DNA of 35,719 bases from Candidatus Melainabacteria bacterium (GCA_003963305.1 RXJR01000044.1:1-35719); one strand, 5' to 3'; counted from the stretch's first letter, positions 8,574 to 17,710 are shown. Program-made: numbers and translations. The notes: generated by a model not told the origin, from the sequence alone.

Positions 8574-10622
8574 TCAGTGAAATCCATGCCTCAGACTGCT
8601 CACCAGTGCGGCAAACATGTTGCTGTAGTCATCGGTCCACAGTCCTACGTCCTGCTGGTCAGCACAGGGCTCGATGCGCAGTCGAACGTATCTGGAAGCG
8701 TCAACCGGCAGTCGCTTCAGGGGCTGTCGCGTCACCGCCACGTAGCGACTCTTGTCCGTATCGAGCGACGTCGCAACCAGACCCAGAGACTTAGCGATGT
8801 TAGCGATTGGCGGAGCGAGGTCGAGGTACCGGTTCGATATGTGGAGCAAACAGACGCCATCAGGCTTCACATGCTCCATGTACAGACTGACAGCCTCGCG
8901 AGTGAGCAGATGCACAGGCACGGCATCGCCATTGAACGCATCAATGACCAACAGGTCGTATTTGCCGTTCTTCTCCGCCTCGAGAGCCTTACGCCCATCG
9001 CCGATGACGACATCAACAGCCGCTCTCGAATCGCTCAAGAACGTGAAGTACCGGCGTGCCACTTGCTCGACCTTAGGGTCGATTTCGTAGTAGCGAATTG
9101 TGTCGCCGCGCTGTCCGTATGCCGCGATAGTGCCTGCACCGAGACCGACGATGGCATAGCGCATCGGCTGCCCGGGCGTGTTCAAGCGAAGCATCTCGTC
9201 GACATAACTCAAACCGGTTCCATAGGCAAAATACTGCGTTGGCTCGCGTCTGCGACTTTCGCCGTAAAACTGCTGACCGTGCACGATGGTTCCATTGGCG
9301 AGCACTTTGCTGTCGGTGAGCTCGATTACCGAGATGCAACCGTAGAAGTTGCGCAGCCGGGCAATGACATTGTTGGTGAGCGAGTAGACGAGATAGCCGT
9401 CCAGAAGCATGACCGAATAAGTCAGAGCGCACACGTAAAGTGTGTTCATTCGCTTGTTGGGCAACAACCTGACGCCGTCCCTGGCATTAGCGTAATAGCA
9501 CAGCCCCAGCATAACAAACGGAAGCGCGTACTTCTCGGCATAGAAGTCGAGCACCATAGGCGCCAGCAGATTAATCGACACGCCGCCCAATACGCCACCA
9601 AATGCGATGGCGAGATAGAAGGCAGCGAGATGTCGCGGCGAAGGTTTGCGTCGAACAATTTCTCCGCAGCAGACCATGCAGAAACAGAAAATCATGGACA
9701 GCACGCACAGCACATTCAAGAACTTGTTGCTGCGCGAGAACCAGTCAAGAAGCCAGAAGACCGGACCGACGTAAAGATAGAAGCTGCGATGGTAAGAGTC
9801 TTTGTTGCCGAAACAGATGATGAAAGCCAGCAGGTAGACGCACAATGGCAAGATCCACAGAAACGGCACCGGCGCAATATCCTGCGTCAGATAAGTGGTG
9901 TAGACGATCAGGATCACAGTCGCCAGTGCGCTCAAACCCACCCACCAGACATAGTCAATGGGTGCCGGCTGTCTCTCATCCTCCAGCCCGTCTGAAGTGT
10001 TGGCTGGAGCACTCGTGTTTCTGAACATCAGGTAAGTCGAAAGAACAGCGCTGCACGCCAGCATGACGTAACCGCTGTTCCAGTAAGACAACGCCTTATC
10101 TACTCCGAAGAGTGGTTCAACCACCAGGGGATAGAGCAACAACGCCGCCATCGAGCCGATGTTTGACAATCCGTAGAGCGGATAGGGGTCGCCCAGCTTC
10201 TGCTGCTCGTAGAAACTCTGCATCAACCCACTTATCGTCGCCAGAAGCGTGCAAGGCACCGCCAGGTGCACAGTCAGAAGTGCAAGCAGACTCTGGACTG
10301 GATGCATGCCCGCGTTGGCAGCCCAGGCAGAAGCCGGCGGCACGTTCAATGAGAGCACTGAGGCGACCATAAGCAGGCAGTAGATCACACACTGCGTTTT
10401 CACCGGCAATTTCGTAATCGCGAAAGTGAGGAGATAGCCTGTCAGCAAAGCGACCTGGAAGAACATCAGACAGACGCACCAGATCGCCGCCACACCACCG
10501 AATTGGGCAGTGACAACCTTTCCAACCAGAGGTTGAATCTGAAACATCAAAAAAGCGCCGAGAAAGATCGTCACCCCGTAACAAAGACGGGACAGGGTAA
10601 CGCTCGAATTGTCGCTTTGCAT
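8574..10622 (-). CDS. membrane protein fused to a spermidine-synthase-like domain (682 aa)
   Basis: Residues 1 to about 430 hold roughly 10-12 hydrophobic helices in an MFS-like arrangement. The C-terminal 200 residues are a Rossmann-fold domain like spermidine synthase, with the AdoMet-type nucleotide site YAIVGLGAGTIAAYG, the acidic EIDPKVEQVA, GDGRKALE and YDLLVIDAF. The catalytic Asp pair of true aminopropyltransferases (DSSDP) reads DAFNGDAVP, as is usual in this fused orphan family, so polyamine synthesis should not be assumed. The natural substrate is unknown. The ATG at 10622 is followed by a Ser/Thr-rich stretch before the first helix. A divergent lipoprotein gene lies 105 bases away. 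Confidence 0.88.
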   Translation of the reverse strand: MQSDNSSVTLSRLCYGVTIFLGAFLMFQIQPLVGKVVTAQFGGVAAIWCVCLMFFQVALLTGYLLTFAITKLPVKTQCVIYCLLMVASVLSLNVPPASAWAANAGMHPVQSLLALLTVHLAVPCTLLATISGLMQSFYEQQKLGDPYPLYGLSNIGSMAALLLYPLVVEPLFGVDKALSYWNSGYVMLACSAVLSTYLMFRNTSAPANTSDGLEDERQPAPIDYVWWVGLSALATVILIVYTTYLTQDIAPVPFLWILPLCVYLLAFIICFGNKDSYHRSFYLYVGPVFWLLDWFSRSNKFLNVLCVLSMIFCFCMVCCGEIVRRKPSPRHLAAFYLAIAFGGVLGGVSINLLAPMVLDFYAEKYALPFVMLGLCYYANARDGVRLLPNKRMNTLYVCALTYSVMLLDGYLVYSLTNNVIARLRNFYGCISVIELTDSKVLANGTIVHGQQFYGESRRREPTQYFAYGTGLSYVDEMLRLNTPGQPMRYAIVGLGAGTIAAYGQRGDTIRYYEIDPKVEQVARRYFTFLSDSRAAVDVVIGDGRKALEAEKNGKYDLLVIDAFNGDAVPVHLLTREAVSLYMEHVKPDGVCLLHISNRYLDLAPPIANIAKSLGLVATSLDTDKSRYVAVTRQPLKRLPVDASRYVRLRIEPCADQQDVGLWTDDYSNMFAALVSSLRHGFH

Positions 10623-10673
10623 CTAAGACCTTCTTTCCAAACACAATAGTACTTCGTGAATGCTCGAAAAACA

Positions 10674-10710
10674 CTTGCATAGGCGGACTGGAAATCCGAG
10701 CGGATGCAAG
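10674..10710 (+). promoter_or_regulatory. hairpin in the leader of the lipoprotein gene
   Basis: CTTGCAT (10674-10680) pairs with ATGCAAG (10704-10710), and inside it CGGA (10684-10687) pairs with TCCG (10695-10698). The structure ends a few bases before the ribosome site AGAGG of the gene at 10728, in the divergent region 10623-10727. It may be an operator palindrome or a 5' UTR stem. Confidence 0.45.
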
Positions 10711-10727
10711 CAGAGAGGTAATCAACG

Positions 10728-11918
10728 ATGAGCAAATTCACTTTAGCGCGGGTGCTGTTCGCCTGCGTTGGCAGCTTGCTGATTCTGGCAGGCTGCGGTC
10801 CGGATGACGATCCGAAATCGGCGTTCCCGGACAAACTGCAGACACAAGTGCGACTGCGGGATGGTCCGGCTAAGGAAAAGACCCGCATCGTCCACTACGC
10901 AGAAGACAAGGAGACACCGCTGTGGGCTGAAGTCGTGCTGACCAACGACCACACGCGCAAGGTCTACTACGAGAACCACGTCATGGTGCGCAGCGAGGAG
11001 TTCTACAAGCCCGAAGACGGCGGTGGACTCTACCTGAAGCGGCTCTATATGCCCGACGGGCGCAACCTGAAAGCGGAGGAGCAAAGACTGCCTGACGGAA
11101 CGGTGACCATGCAAGGTGACCGCAACCCGGACGGGTCTTACAACCGCAGTTTCTACACCGACAAGAAGCTCGTGCGTCACCTGCTGCTCAACCAGAATGG
11201 TGACACGCTCGGCGAGGAAAACTATTACGCCAGCGGTGCCATGAAGCAGAAGACGACGCGCAACGGCGACATTCTCACTGTCGACTCTTTCGACGAAGCC
11301 GGCTACCCGACCCTGAGCGAAAGCTCGGATCGCTACGGCTACAACAAGTCGAAGACGCTCTACTTCTCAGGCAGCAAGCAGGCTCGCATCAAGTCCGAGC
11401 TTGCTTCAGGACGATCGACCGTGGTCATCTACCGCCCGGACGGCAGCATTGAGCAAGACTGGGTGCGCGCCAGCACTCAGACAATCGTCATCCAGCACTG
11501 GGATGCGCGGGGCAATGTCGTCTGGCGCCAGAATCTGCTTCTCTATCGCTACCGCCTCGGCGCGCCGGCGAAGATAACCGACTGGCGAGTCTTCTCGACG
11601 GAGGACGTGAACGCGAAAGGCGCCGTCATTCGTCGCGTGCTCTACGACAAGGATGGCGCACCGCGGGTGGTGTTCTATCCGACTGAGAACTCCAGCGAAG
11701 ACATCTTCGAAGGGGTGATCAAAGACCTGCGCGCCGACGGCACCGTCGAACGTGTCCGGTATCACGAACGAGACGGCAAAGAAGTTGTGAAAGAGCAACA
11801 CACTGCCGCAGAAAACATTCGCGATCCGATTGACCCGGCTTTCGCGAAGATGCCGACCGAAGACTACTCGTTTGCTCCCATGCAAATGGGCATCTTTGGC
11901 GGTAGAGGCGGTTACTGA
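10728..11918 (+). CDS. lipoprotein with MORN/YwqK-like repeats (396 aa)
   Basis: A lipoprotein signal peptide ends in the lipobox LILAGC (Cys about residue 23), so the mature protein is predicted to be membrane-anchored outside the cytoplasm. The rest contains repeated short strands of the type Y.P.DG.....E......G....., such as LYMPDGRNLKAEEQRLPDG, ENYYASGAMKQKT and VIYRPDGSIEQDW. These resemble the MORN_2/YwqK repeats of bacterial surface and antitoxin-like proteins. The C-terminus is Gly-rich (GIFGGRGGY). AGAGG lies 9 bases before the ATG. Its G+C-rich codons set it apart from the gene clusters at 3.0-3.8 and 17-20 kb. Specific function unknown. Confidence 0.75.
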   Translation: MSKFTLARVLFACVGSLLILAGCGPDDDPKSAFPDKLQTQVRLRDGPAKEKTRIVHYAEDKETPLWAEVVLTNDHTRKVYYENHVMVRSEEFYKPEDGGGLYLKRLYMPDGRNLKAEEQRLPDGTVTMQGDRNPDGSYNRSFYTDKKLVRHLLLNQNGDTLGEENYYASGAMKQKTTRNGDILTVDSFDEAGYPTLSESSDRYGYNKSKTLYFSGSKQARIKSELASGRSTVVIYRPDGSIEQDWVRASTQTIVIQHWDARGNVVWRQNLLLYRYRLGAPAKITDWRVFSTEDVNAKGAVIRRVLYDKDGAPRVVFYPTENSSEDIFEGVIKDLRADGTVERVRYHERDGKEVVKEQHTAAENIRDPIDPAFAKMPTEDYSFAPMQMGIFGGRGGY

Positions 11919-11933
11919 GCCGCCAGGCTATTA

Positions 11934-11960
11934 CCGAAGGGAAGCCTCGCTTTCCTTCGG
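11934..11960 (+). terminator. hairpin after the lipoprotein gene
   Basis: CCGAAGGGAAG pairs with CTTTCCTTCGG (11 bp including one G-T) around a 5-base loop, 15 bases after the stop. The tail CGTTGT is poor in T, so termination efficiency is uncertain. Confidence 0.5.
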
Positions 11961-12010
11961 CGTTGTATCAAAGATCAACAATCAACGCCACTTTGTGGCA
12001 GGAGTTTTCT

Positions 12011-12640
12011 ATGACTCACTCCGATCTGCAGACCCGCGCCGTTCAGAACCTTCTGCGCCGCGCCGAGGAATTCCGCTCGCACCTGCTCGCCCTGGGCGGC
12101 AGCACGGGCGGTGCATATCACTACAGCAGCTCGATCGCCTACGGTTCGTGGGACTTGATCAAGCTCTTCGCCGACACGCCCCGCATCGGCGCCGAAGTGC
12201 GCACGATGGAAGACGTGGCGCGCTACATGGCTTCGCATCGCGAGCACGAGTTCTACTGCCAGATGGAGCTGTGGGCCTCGCTCAACAGCGTGCTGGACGC
12301 GCTCGCCCGGCGCTTCACCGCCGTCGAGATCTTCGGCTCGACCGAGAAGCTGCTCGCTGCCACCATCAAGACCCTGGAGCTGTGCGACAAGACGCTCTCG
12401 TACAACCACGTCGACTTCCAGTTCGCGCGCTTCCTGCTCGTGCACACGGCGCGTCTGCTGCTCGAAGTCGGCGAGACCGTGGGCGACGCCAACGAGGAGC
12501 TGGGAAAGAAGGTCGAGCTGACCCGGGCGCCCCTGGCCGCGGCCATCGCCGCGCTCGAGAAGAACACGGACAACGCCGCCGTGACCGCGCGTGAAAACGC
12601 CAACGCCGTCCTGGCGACGATCAAAGCGATGGTCGCCTGA
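12011..12640 (+). CDS. hypothetical all-helical protein (209 aa)
   Basis: I do not recognise this protein. It begins MTHSDLQTRAVQNLL after AGGAG with a 6-base spacer; the frame is open 16 codons further up, but without a ribosome site. It is predicted to be almost entirely helical, rich in Ala, Leu and Glu, soluble, without a signal peptide. A stretch GGSTGGAYHYSSSIAYGSWD (residues 31-50) interrupts the helices. Codons are strongly biased to C/G third positions, more than in most of the window, which suggests high expression or a different origin. It is bracketed by two strong hairpins. Confidence 0.7.
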   Translation: MTHSDLQTRAVQNLLRRAEEFRSHLLALGGSTGGAYHYSSSIAYGSWDLIKLFADTPRIGAEVRTMEDVARYMASHREHEFYCQMELWASLNSVLDALARRFTAVEIFGSTEKLLAATIKTLELCDKTLSYNHVDFQFARFLLVHTARLLLEVGETVGDANEELGKKVELTRAPLAAAIAALEKNTDNAAVTARENANAVLATIKAMVA

Positions 12641-12653
12641 ACTGTCGATGATT

Positions 12654-12681
12654 GGGGTGTGCTTCTTGCCAAGCACACCCC
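12654..12681 (+). terminator. strong hairpin after the helical-protein gene
   Basis: GGGGTGTGCTT pairs perfectly with AAGCACACCCC (11 bp) around a 6-base loop, 13 bases past the stop. No T-run follows. Its placement makes a terminator or a stable mRNA 3' end likely. Confidence 0.6.
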
Positions 12682-12718
12682 GTCACCGAGCCTGCACACT
12701 TGAACCATGGGCGAAAAA

Positions 12719-12783
12719 CCGGCGGGATGCTACCGGTAACACGCCTGAGAAAACTGAGCCTGGACGCTCAGATACAAGCATCC
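12719..12783 (+). promoter_or_regulatory. structured leader of the four-helix membrane protein gene
   Basis: Several nested or competing stems precede the gene at 12801. GGATGC (12725-12730) can pair with GCATCC (12778-12783), enclosing a perfect CTGAGC/GCTCAG hairpin (12754-12771). CCGG (12719-12722) can alternatively pair with CCGG (12733-12736), and GGCG (12721-12724) with CGCC (12742-12745). The stems end just before the ribosome site AAGGAA. No known riboswitch is recognised. Confidence 0.4.
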
Positions 12784-12800
12784 GCACAAGGAATGACACC

Positions 12801-13202
12801 ATGTCGTTGAAAGCATTCGTCTCCCGTGCCTTCGCTGTTCAAAGCTGCATTGCGGCCGCTGTCGCCTTCAGCTTCGCCTGCAACGCAGCCTTCGGTCGCT
12901 ACATGATCGGCTACGACCTCGCTTCCACGCTTCTGGTCGGCGCTATCATCGGCGTTCTGATCGCGGCTGCCATCGGTCTCACCGACTTCATGACCTACTA
13001 TGCCGGTCGCACGAAAGACTACGCTGTCTGCAACTCGATGGGCGTCGTCGCAGCCATCACCATCTACAACTGGAACGTTCTTCTGCACATGAACACTGCC
13101 GGCTGGACGCTGCGTGGTTGCGCCATCTCGGTCGTGCTCGGTCTCGTCTGTGGCACCGCCTATGCGGCCTCGTGCGGTGCAGTGAAGAAGCTGGCGGAGT
13201 AA
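12801..13202 (+). CDS. four-helix membrane protein, possibly DUF2231-like (133 aa)
   Basis: Four hydrophobic segments are visible at about residues 10-30, 41-64, 73-94 and 100-122. The pattern of a helix ending IGLTDF, a polar loop, a helix starting AVCNSMGVV and ending near WNVLLHM, then a Gly-rich final helix resembles DUF2231-type membrane proteins, but only weakly. AAGGAA lies 8 bases before the ATG at 12801. The gene shares the G+C-rich codon style of the previous two genes and is followed by a strong hairpin. Its role is unknown. Confidence 0.6.
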   Translation: MSLKAFVSRAFAVQSCIAAAVAFSFACNAAFGRYMIGYDLASTLLVGAIIGVLIAAAIGLTDFMTYYAGRTKDYAVCNSMGVVAAITIYNWNVLLHMNTAGWTLRGCAISVVLGLVCGTAYAASCGAVKKLAE

Positions 13203-13244
13203 CGTCCGGTCAACAATTACGGCAATTTGCCGCACAAGCAAGCT

Positions 13245-13276
13245 TCGGGGCGCAGCGCAGTCAAGCAGCGCCCCGA
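13245..13276 (+). terminator. hairpin after the four-helix membrane protein gene
   Basis: TCGGGGCGC pairs perfectly with GCGCCCCGA (9 bp) around a 14-base loop, 43 bases after the stop. There is no T-run immediately after it; an A/T-rich spacer follows up to the convergent gene's own terminator. Confidence 0.55.
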
Positions 13277-13359
13277 TGGCTGGTTCACTAAAAAAGCCCG
13301 GTTATACTTAATAATATAGTAAAGACTTAATAGCGTAAAATAAACATTTCAAGCTACTA

Positions 13360-13406
13360 AACCAAAAGGAAAAAGGGTGGAAGAACTGTCGTTCACTCCA
13401 CCCTTT
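13360..13406 (-). terminator. intrinsic terminator of the GH2 gene
   Basis: On the minus strand AAAGGGTGGA pairs perfectly with TCCACCCTTT (10 bp, arms 13397-13406 and 13372-13381) and runs into TTTTCCTTTTGG. It starts 23 bases after the GH2 stop codon at 13429. Confidence 0.8.
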
Positions 13407-13428
13407 AAGTTCGCGAATGCGCTGCCGG

Positions 13429-15246
13429 TCAGCCCATTGTCACCTTACGCATCACTTCGAGCGAGAACTTGGGCGTGCGGTCCATCCAGAACAAGCCATT
13501 CGCCTCCTGATACACGTCGGTGAACTCGGTGTAGCAGAAACCTCCAAGAACAGGAAGAGCATGGACCACCGCCATCAGCTCGCCATAGCGACAAGCCAGC
13601 TCCTCAGGCGTTTTCGCTTCGGAATACCCCCAGCTCCCCGTCTCTTTGGATAGCTTGATGCCACCGAATTCGGTGAGCAAGATAGGCTTGCCTTGATAGG
13701 TCATGCCGTCAAGCAACAACACTCGACCACCCGGCTTTTCCTCCCTGAAGAGACGCTCGAGATTCTCCGGCGCGTACCTGCGCGAGATACGCGCCGTATC
13801 AGCATCGTAGTCATGAATAGCGACGATGTCGCTTTCCACCATCTCCCAGCCGTCGTTGCCCACCACCACAGCACCACCGGTGAGGCTCCTGGTGAGCCGA
13901 TACATCGACCGCTGATACTCGCGCTGCAGCGAAGAGTCGGGCAGTTGCAATACTCCCCATGACTCGTTGATAGGCACCCAGGCGATGATGCAGCCGTGGT
14001 TGCGATCACGCTCTATCGCCTCTGACCAGCAGCGAATCGAACGCACCATCGACTTGTCGGTGAAGTGATAAGCGCTCGGCAATTCCTCCCAGACAAAAAG
14101 ACCAAGCCTGTCTGCCCAGTAGAGGAAGCGGGGATCTTCGAGCTTGTTGTGCTTGCGCACCCCGTTGAAACCCGCCTCTTTGATGAGACGGATATCTTCC
14201 TGGACGGCCGCGTCATCAGGCGGGGTCATGCCCGAAGACGCCCAGTAGCCCTGGTCAAGCACGAGGCGCAGCCGATCGCTGCAGTTGTTGACGAAAATCC
14301 GATCGCCTCTGGTCTCAGCCTTTACCAGCTGCGTGTACGACCGCACCATGTCGATGACAGCACCGCTTTCGTCGCGCAACTCGAGGATGGCGTCTATCAA
14401 GTTGGGATGATTGGGGTGCCAGAAGTAGCGCTCACGGATACGATCGATTGACCCGTCAGGCAGGTCACTGAGCTCGCTCAGTTCGGTCAGTTGGATGGTG
14501 CGCTTCAGCTCACCGTTGCGCACATCACGTGTGGTGAGGGCATAGCTGACATCGGCGAGAACATCATCGCCCACGGCGAGCTTGATGACGACACGCATCC
14601 GCTCGTTGAGCGGACCGTCCAGACGCAGCGCCAGGTCGACAGTGAAGTGATCGATGGAGGGTCTCCAGGTGACCGACTGAAGAGAGGTGCTGGGAACGAC
14701 CTCCATCCAGACGGTCTGCCAGATGCCTGTCGTGCGCGGATACCAGATGCCGTGCGGCACCTCCTCCCAGTCTTGCTTGCCGCGGTTCTTCTCCAGATCG
14801 TGTGGATTGTCTTCGGCACGCACGCAGACGACGAACGGCTTGCCGGGTTCGACGTGATCAGTGATGTCGGCCGAAAACGGAGTGTACCCGCCCTCGTGTT
14901 CAACCACGAAATGATCGTTGATCCAGACACGAGCTGACCAGTCGACCGCACCGAAGTGCAGAATCAGGCGTTCGCCTGGTTTTAAGTCGGGCGCGTCCAC
15001 CGCGCGGCGGTACCAGACAGCTTTGTAGAACGACGTATCGCCGACACCGCTGGCAGGCGTTTCCGGCGCGAAGGGTACGACGATTGTGGTATCGCCGAAG
15101 GTGACATGTTTGGGGAAGCGAACGACCGCCTCATGGTCGATAACAAACTGCCACGAACCGTTGAGGCAGACCCAGTCGCTTCGAGCGAACTGCGGACGGG
15201 GATAGCCGTGGCCAGCTCCGTCAACTTTCGAGAGTTGTGGTTCCAT
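13429..15246 (-). CDS. glycoside hydrolase family 2 (beta-galactosidase/beta-glucuronidase type)
   Basis: GH2 retaining glycosidase with the standard domain order: sugar-binding jelly roll (about 20-185, with LILHFGAVDWSARVWIND), immunoglobulin-like domain (190-310), and TIM barrel (315-600). The acid/base motif VPINESWG gives Glu428, and the nucleophile motif LLTEFGG gives Glu526. HGIWYPRTTGIWQTVWME and the GYTPF.ADIT stretch are typical of the family. No signal peptide is seen from this start, so the enzyme is probably cytoplasmic. The ATG at 15246 has GGAG nine bases upstream; ATGs at 15261 and 15342 are in frame but less well placed. Substrate specificity (galactoside, glucuronide or mannoside) cannot be read from the motifs. 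Confidence 0.9.
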   Translation of the reverse strand: MEPQLSKVDGAGHGYPRPQFARSDWVCLNGSWQFVIDHEAVVRFPKHVTFGDTTIVVPFAPETPASGVGDTSFYKAVWYRRAVDAPDLKPGERLILHFGAVDWSARVWINDHFVVEHEGGYTPFSADITDHVEPGKPFVVCVRAEDNPHDLEKNRGKQDWEEVPHGIWYPRTTGIWQTVWMEVVPSTSLQSVTWRPSIDHFTVDLALRLDGPLNERMRVVIKLAVGDDVLADVSYALTTRDVRNGELKRTIQLTELSELSDLPDGSIDRIRERYFWHPNHPNLIDAILELRDESGAVIDMVRSYTQLVKAETRGDRIFVNNCSDRLRLVLDQGYWASSGMTPPDDAAVQEDIRLIKEAGFNGVRKHNKLEDPRFLYWADRLGLFVWEELPSAYHFTDKSMVRSIRCWSEAIERDRNHGCIIAWVPINESWGVLQLPDSSLQREYQRSMYRLTRSLTGGAVVVGNDGWEMVESDIVAIHDYDADTARISRRYAPENLERLFREEKPGGRVLLLDGMTYQGKPILLTEFGGIKLSKETGSWGYSEAKTPEELACRYGELMAVVHALPVLGGFCYTEFTDVYQEANGLFWMDRTPKFSLEVMRKVTMG

Positions 15247-15493
15247 GTGATAAGTCTCCATGCGGTCAACCCGCTTGAAATCAAAGCCCCTGGTACAAAA
15301 GCAAAAGATACACTTCAGCTTCACACACCGTTTCTGGTGCATGGAAATTCAAACCATAAGCGGGGCTTACTTCGGGCTGTTTACTGTTGAGCTGAAGAAA
15401 AGTACGTAGATACCAAAGACTAACCTGTCACAGGTACAAGACACAATGCCAGAGCCCGCCTGAAATTACGTTCTAACGCCTGCAGTATTAATA

Positions 15494-15523
15494 AACAAAA
15501 ACAAAAGCGCTTGCAATTAGCGC
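15494..15523 (-). terminator. intrinsic terminator of the Ser/Thr kinase gene
   Basis: On the minus strand GCGCT pairs with AGCGC around a 7-base loop (15507-15523) and runs directly into TTTTGTTTTTGTTT. It lies about 95 bases after the kinase stop at 15617. The rest of the 15247-15616 gap shows nothing else that I can support. Confidence 0.6.
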
Positions 15524-15616
15524 AGTCATCAAACGCCACTCCTCCAGTCCACGACGCTCAGACCGGCTCAGCTTCCGGCAGATTCGGTGGCTGTATGTTT
15601 TGCGCGGTCAGACACT

Positions 15617-17710
15617 TCAATCAGTGCTTTCAAATTGCACCTTCTCGTTTTTAGCAAATCGCCCGGATTGCTTTAACGTAGAATATAAGTTACCAACCAG
15701 GTGCAGTTCGCGCAGTTGCGAGCATTTATCAAGCAAGCCCTGCACCTGCTCAGCGCTTAAGGGAATGTTGCTCAACCTGAGAACGCGCATTGAACGAATC
15801 TCCTGCAGATCTTTTTGCCACGAGAGGTCAGCTCCGCCTCCCTGCAGAGAAACCAACTCGAGTTTCGGACAAGAGCCTAAACCAGCCAGATAATTCGGAA
15901 CCGGTTTAGACAAAATTATCAACAAGTGCGTCAAATGCCTGGAGCCATAAAGCTGACGGATTATCTCAGTCGGCTTGGGCACAGTTACGATTGCCACGTC
16001 AGCAAGCCTTTCAAATACCTCATGCTTGCGACCACTGAAATCAACAGTTGGCGGACTGAAGATAGAAAAACTCTTCAAACCCGACATTCGATCCATGGAA
16101 TCAAGCACATCTTTGCTGAGAGAAAGACCGCTCAATTCCAGCGTGGCTAGCCTGTCTGAACTAGCGAACGCCGCTAGAATGCTTGCGGTCTTACTGGCCT
16201 CTTCCTGGTAAGGAAGGGATGTATCGTCATTAACGTTTTGATCTGCCGGAGCCGTGATAGTGAGGTGCAAAAACTCGTTAGGAGCAATCTTTTGAAACAC
16301 CTCAGGATGATTGAAAGCCTCCAGGTTGTAACCTCCTACAGCAAGGGTAAGAGGTACGTCCGGACTGAAATATTGTGTATCTTGAGCCGGTCGCTTCTTC
16401 TTTGAATCATCAATCACAAATCCAATCGAAATTTTCGGAAAGACAAACTTTCGCATACCTTTGAATCGGCCTGTTGTCTCTATTTCAGAGGCAATTTTCC
16501 TTGCGGCAGAAAATTTGTCTTTTATGATCGCATCTCGATTGACAACGTTATCAACCTCATCAACCGGCAATTCGCCGGCCGAATCTGCGTTTACACTGGA
16601 AGAATTACCGGAGTCCGCATTTGGGTGTTGCGTCACCCCTGCATTTTGCGCATTGGCGCGCGTCGCCTTCTTTACTCCGACGCTGCGCGTGGAGAAGACA
16701 AAACCTGTAGTGGCAAGAGAAGAGACGACCGCTGCAAGACCAAGGCACAGACTCAGCCTTACCAGGCTAAATTGAATTTTCCGCCCTGACGTTGGAGCGA
16801 TTTCATCACTCTTTGCTCTGATTGGCTGTACCTTTTTTGGCTCAGAAGCAGGCTGAGCGTGCAAGCCCAGGGAGTAGAGATTGGTCAAATCCGCCGCCAC
16901 GTCGTCAAAATTCTGATACCGCTCAGACGGATCTTTCTTCAACAATTTGTCAACAATCCGCTCCAATTTCTCCGGAAAATCCGCGATCGACTTATCACTG
17001 AGCCTCGGCGCCTTCTCGTCCACATGCATGATCATCGTACTGAGCGCATTTGCCCCCACATGTGGTGGCATTCCCGTCAGAGACTCGAACATCGCACAAC
17101 CCAGTGAATAAAGATCCGTGCGCTGATCTATTTTGCCGCCCGCACACTGCTCAGGGCTCATATAGAGCGGGCTGCCGAAGATCTCACCGGTGCGTGTGAG
17201 CGATTGAATCTCACCATCTTCATCTCGTGTCAACTTGGCAATACCGAAGTCGACGATCTTCGCACTCCCCGGAGTGCCCGGCATGACACTTTCAACAAGC
17301 ATAATATTGCTTGGTTTGATATCGCGATGAATGACTGATTTGCGGTGGGCATGCGCCATTCCCGCACAGAGCTGGGCAAAGATCACGGCAGCCAGCTGCG
17401 GTTTAAGCGCACCATGCTCCTTCATAAACTGTGTCAGATTGACGCCTTGAATGTACTCCATCACCAGGTAGGGTTGGTCACTTTCAAGCACGCCATAATC
17501 TTGAACTTTTACCAGATTAGGATGATCCAGAGAGAAAGCCGCTTTCGCTTCTTGTTGAAATCGACGCACCTGGGCATCGTCCAGAACCTGCTTGCCATCG
17601 AGGACCTTGAGGGCAAGTTGCTGCTTCAAGAAAACATGTTCGACCAGATAAACACTCCCGACACCACCCCTTCCAAGAAGCGATAAGATTTTGTATTTTC
17701 CGCCAACCAT
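15617..17710 (-). CDS. membrane Ser/Thr protein kinase with LRR-like C-terminal region (697 aa)
   Basis: Residues 5-280 are a complete Hanks-type kinase: glycine loop GRGGVGSVY, Lys35 in ALKVL, VIHRDIKPSN with Asp130, DFG at 154-156, and SPLYMSPEQ. One transmembrane helix spans about 317-339. The region beyond about 340 is predicted to lie outside; its last 150 residues contain leucine-rich-repeat-like strands (LRLSNIPLSAEQVQGLLDKC, LRELHLVGNL) that could bind a ligand or partner. Kinases of this layout are common in Planctomycetes and Obscuribacter-like genomes. The ATG at 17710 has no ribosome site, and the frame continues upstream to a stop with no ATG/GTG/TTG. A CTG at 17785 (or ATT at 17788) behind GAGG may be the true start, giving about 722 residues. 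Confidence 0.9.
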   Translation of the reverse strand: MVGGKYKILSLLGRGGVGSVYLVEHVFLKQQLALKVLDGKQVLDDAQVRRFQQEAKAAFSLDHPNLVKVQDYGVLESDQPYLVMEYIQGVNLTQFMKEHGALKPQLAAVIFAQLCAGMAHAHRKSVIHRDIKPSNIMLVESVMPGTPGSAKIVDFGIAKLTRDEDGEIQSLTRTGEIFGSPLYMSPEQCAGGKIDQRTDLYSLGCAMFESLTGMPPHVGANALSTMIMHVDEKAPRLSDKSIADFPEKLERIVDKLLKKDPSERYQNFDDVAADLTNLYSLGLHAQPASEPKKVQPIRAKSDEIAPTSGRKIQFSLVRLSLCLGLAAVVSSLATTGFVFSTRSVGVKKATRANAQNAGVTQHPNADSGNSSSVNADSAGELPVDEVDNVVNRDAIIKDKFSAARKIASEIETTGRFKGMRKFVFPKISIGFVIDDSKKKRPAQDTQYFSPDVPLTLAVGGYNLEAFNHPEVFQKIAPNEFLHLTITAPADQNVNDDTSLPYQEEASKTASILAAFASSDRLATLELSGLSLSKDVLDSMDRMSGLKSFSIFSPPTVDFSGRKHEVFERLADVAIVTVPKPTEIIRQLYGSRHLTHLLIILSKPVPNYLAGLGSCPKLELVSLQGGGADLSWQKDLQEIRSMRVLRLSNIPLSAEQVQGLLDKCSQLRELHLVGNLYSTLKQSGRFAKNEKVQFESTD

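Noticed and set aside
8553-9995. 480-codon open frame on the plus strand
   Set aside because: Lies wholly antisense to the membrane/spermidine-synthase-like fusion, whose helices and nucleotide-site motifs are clear.
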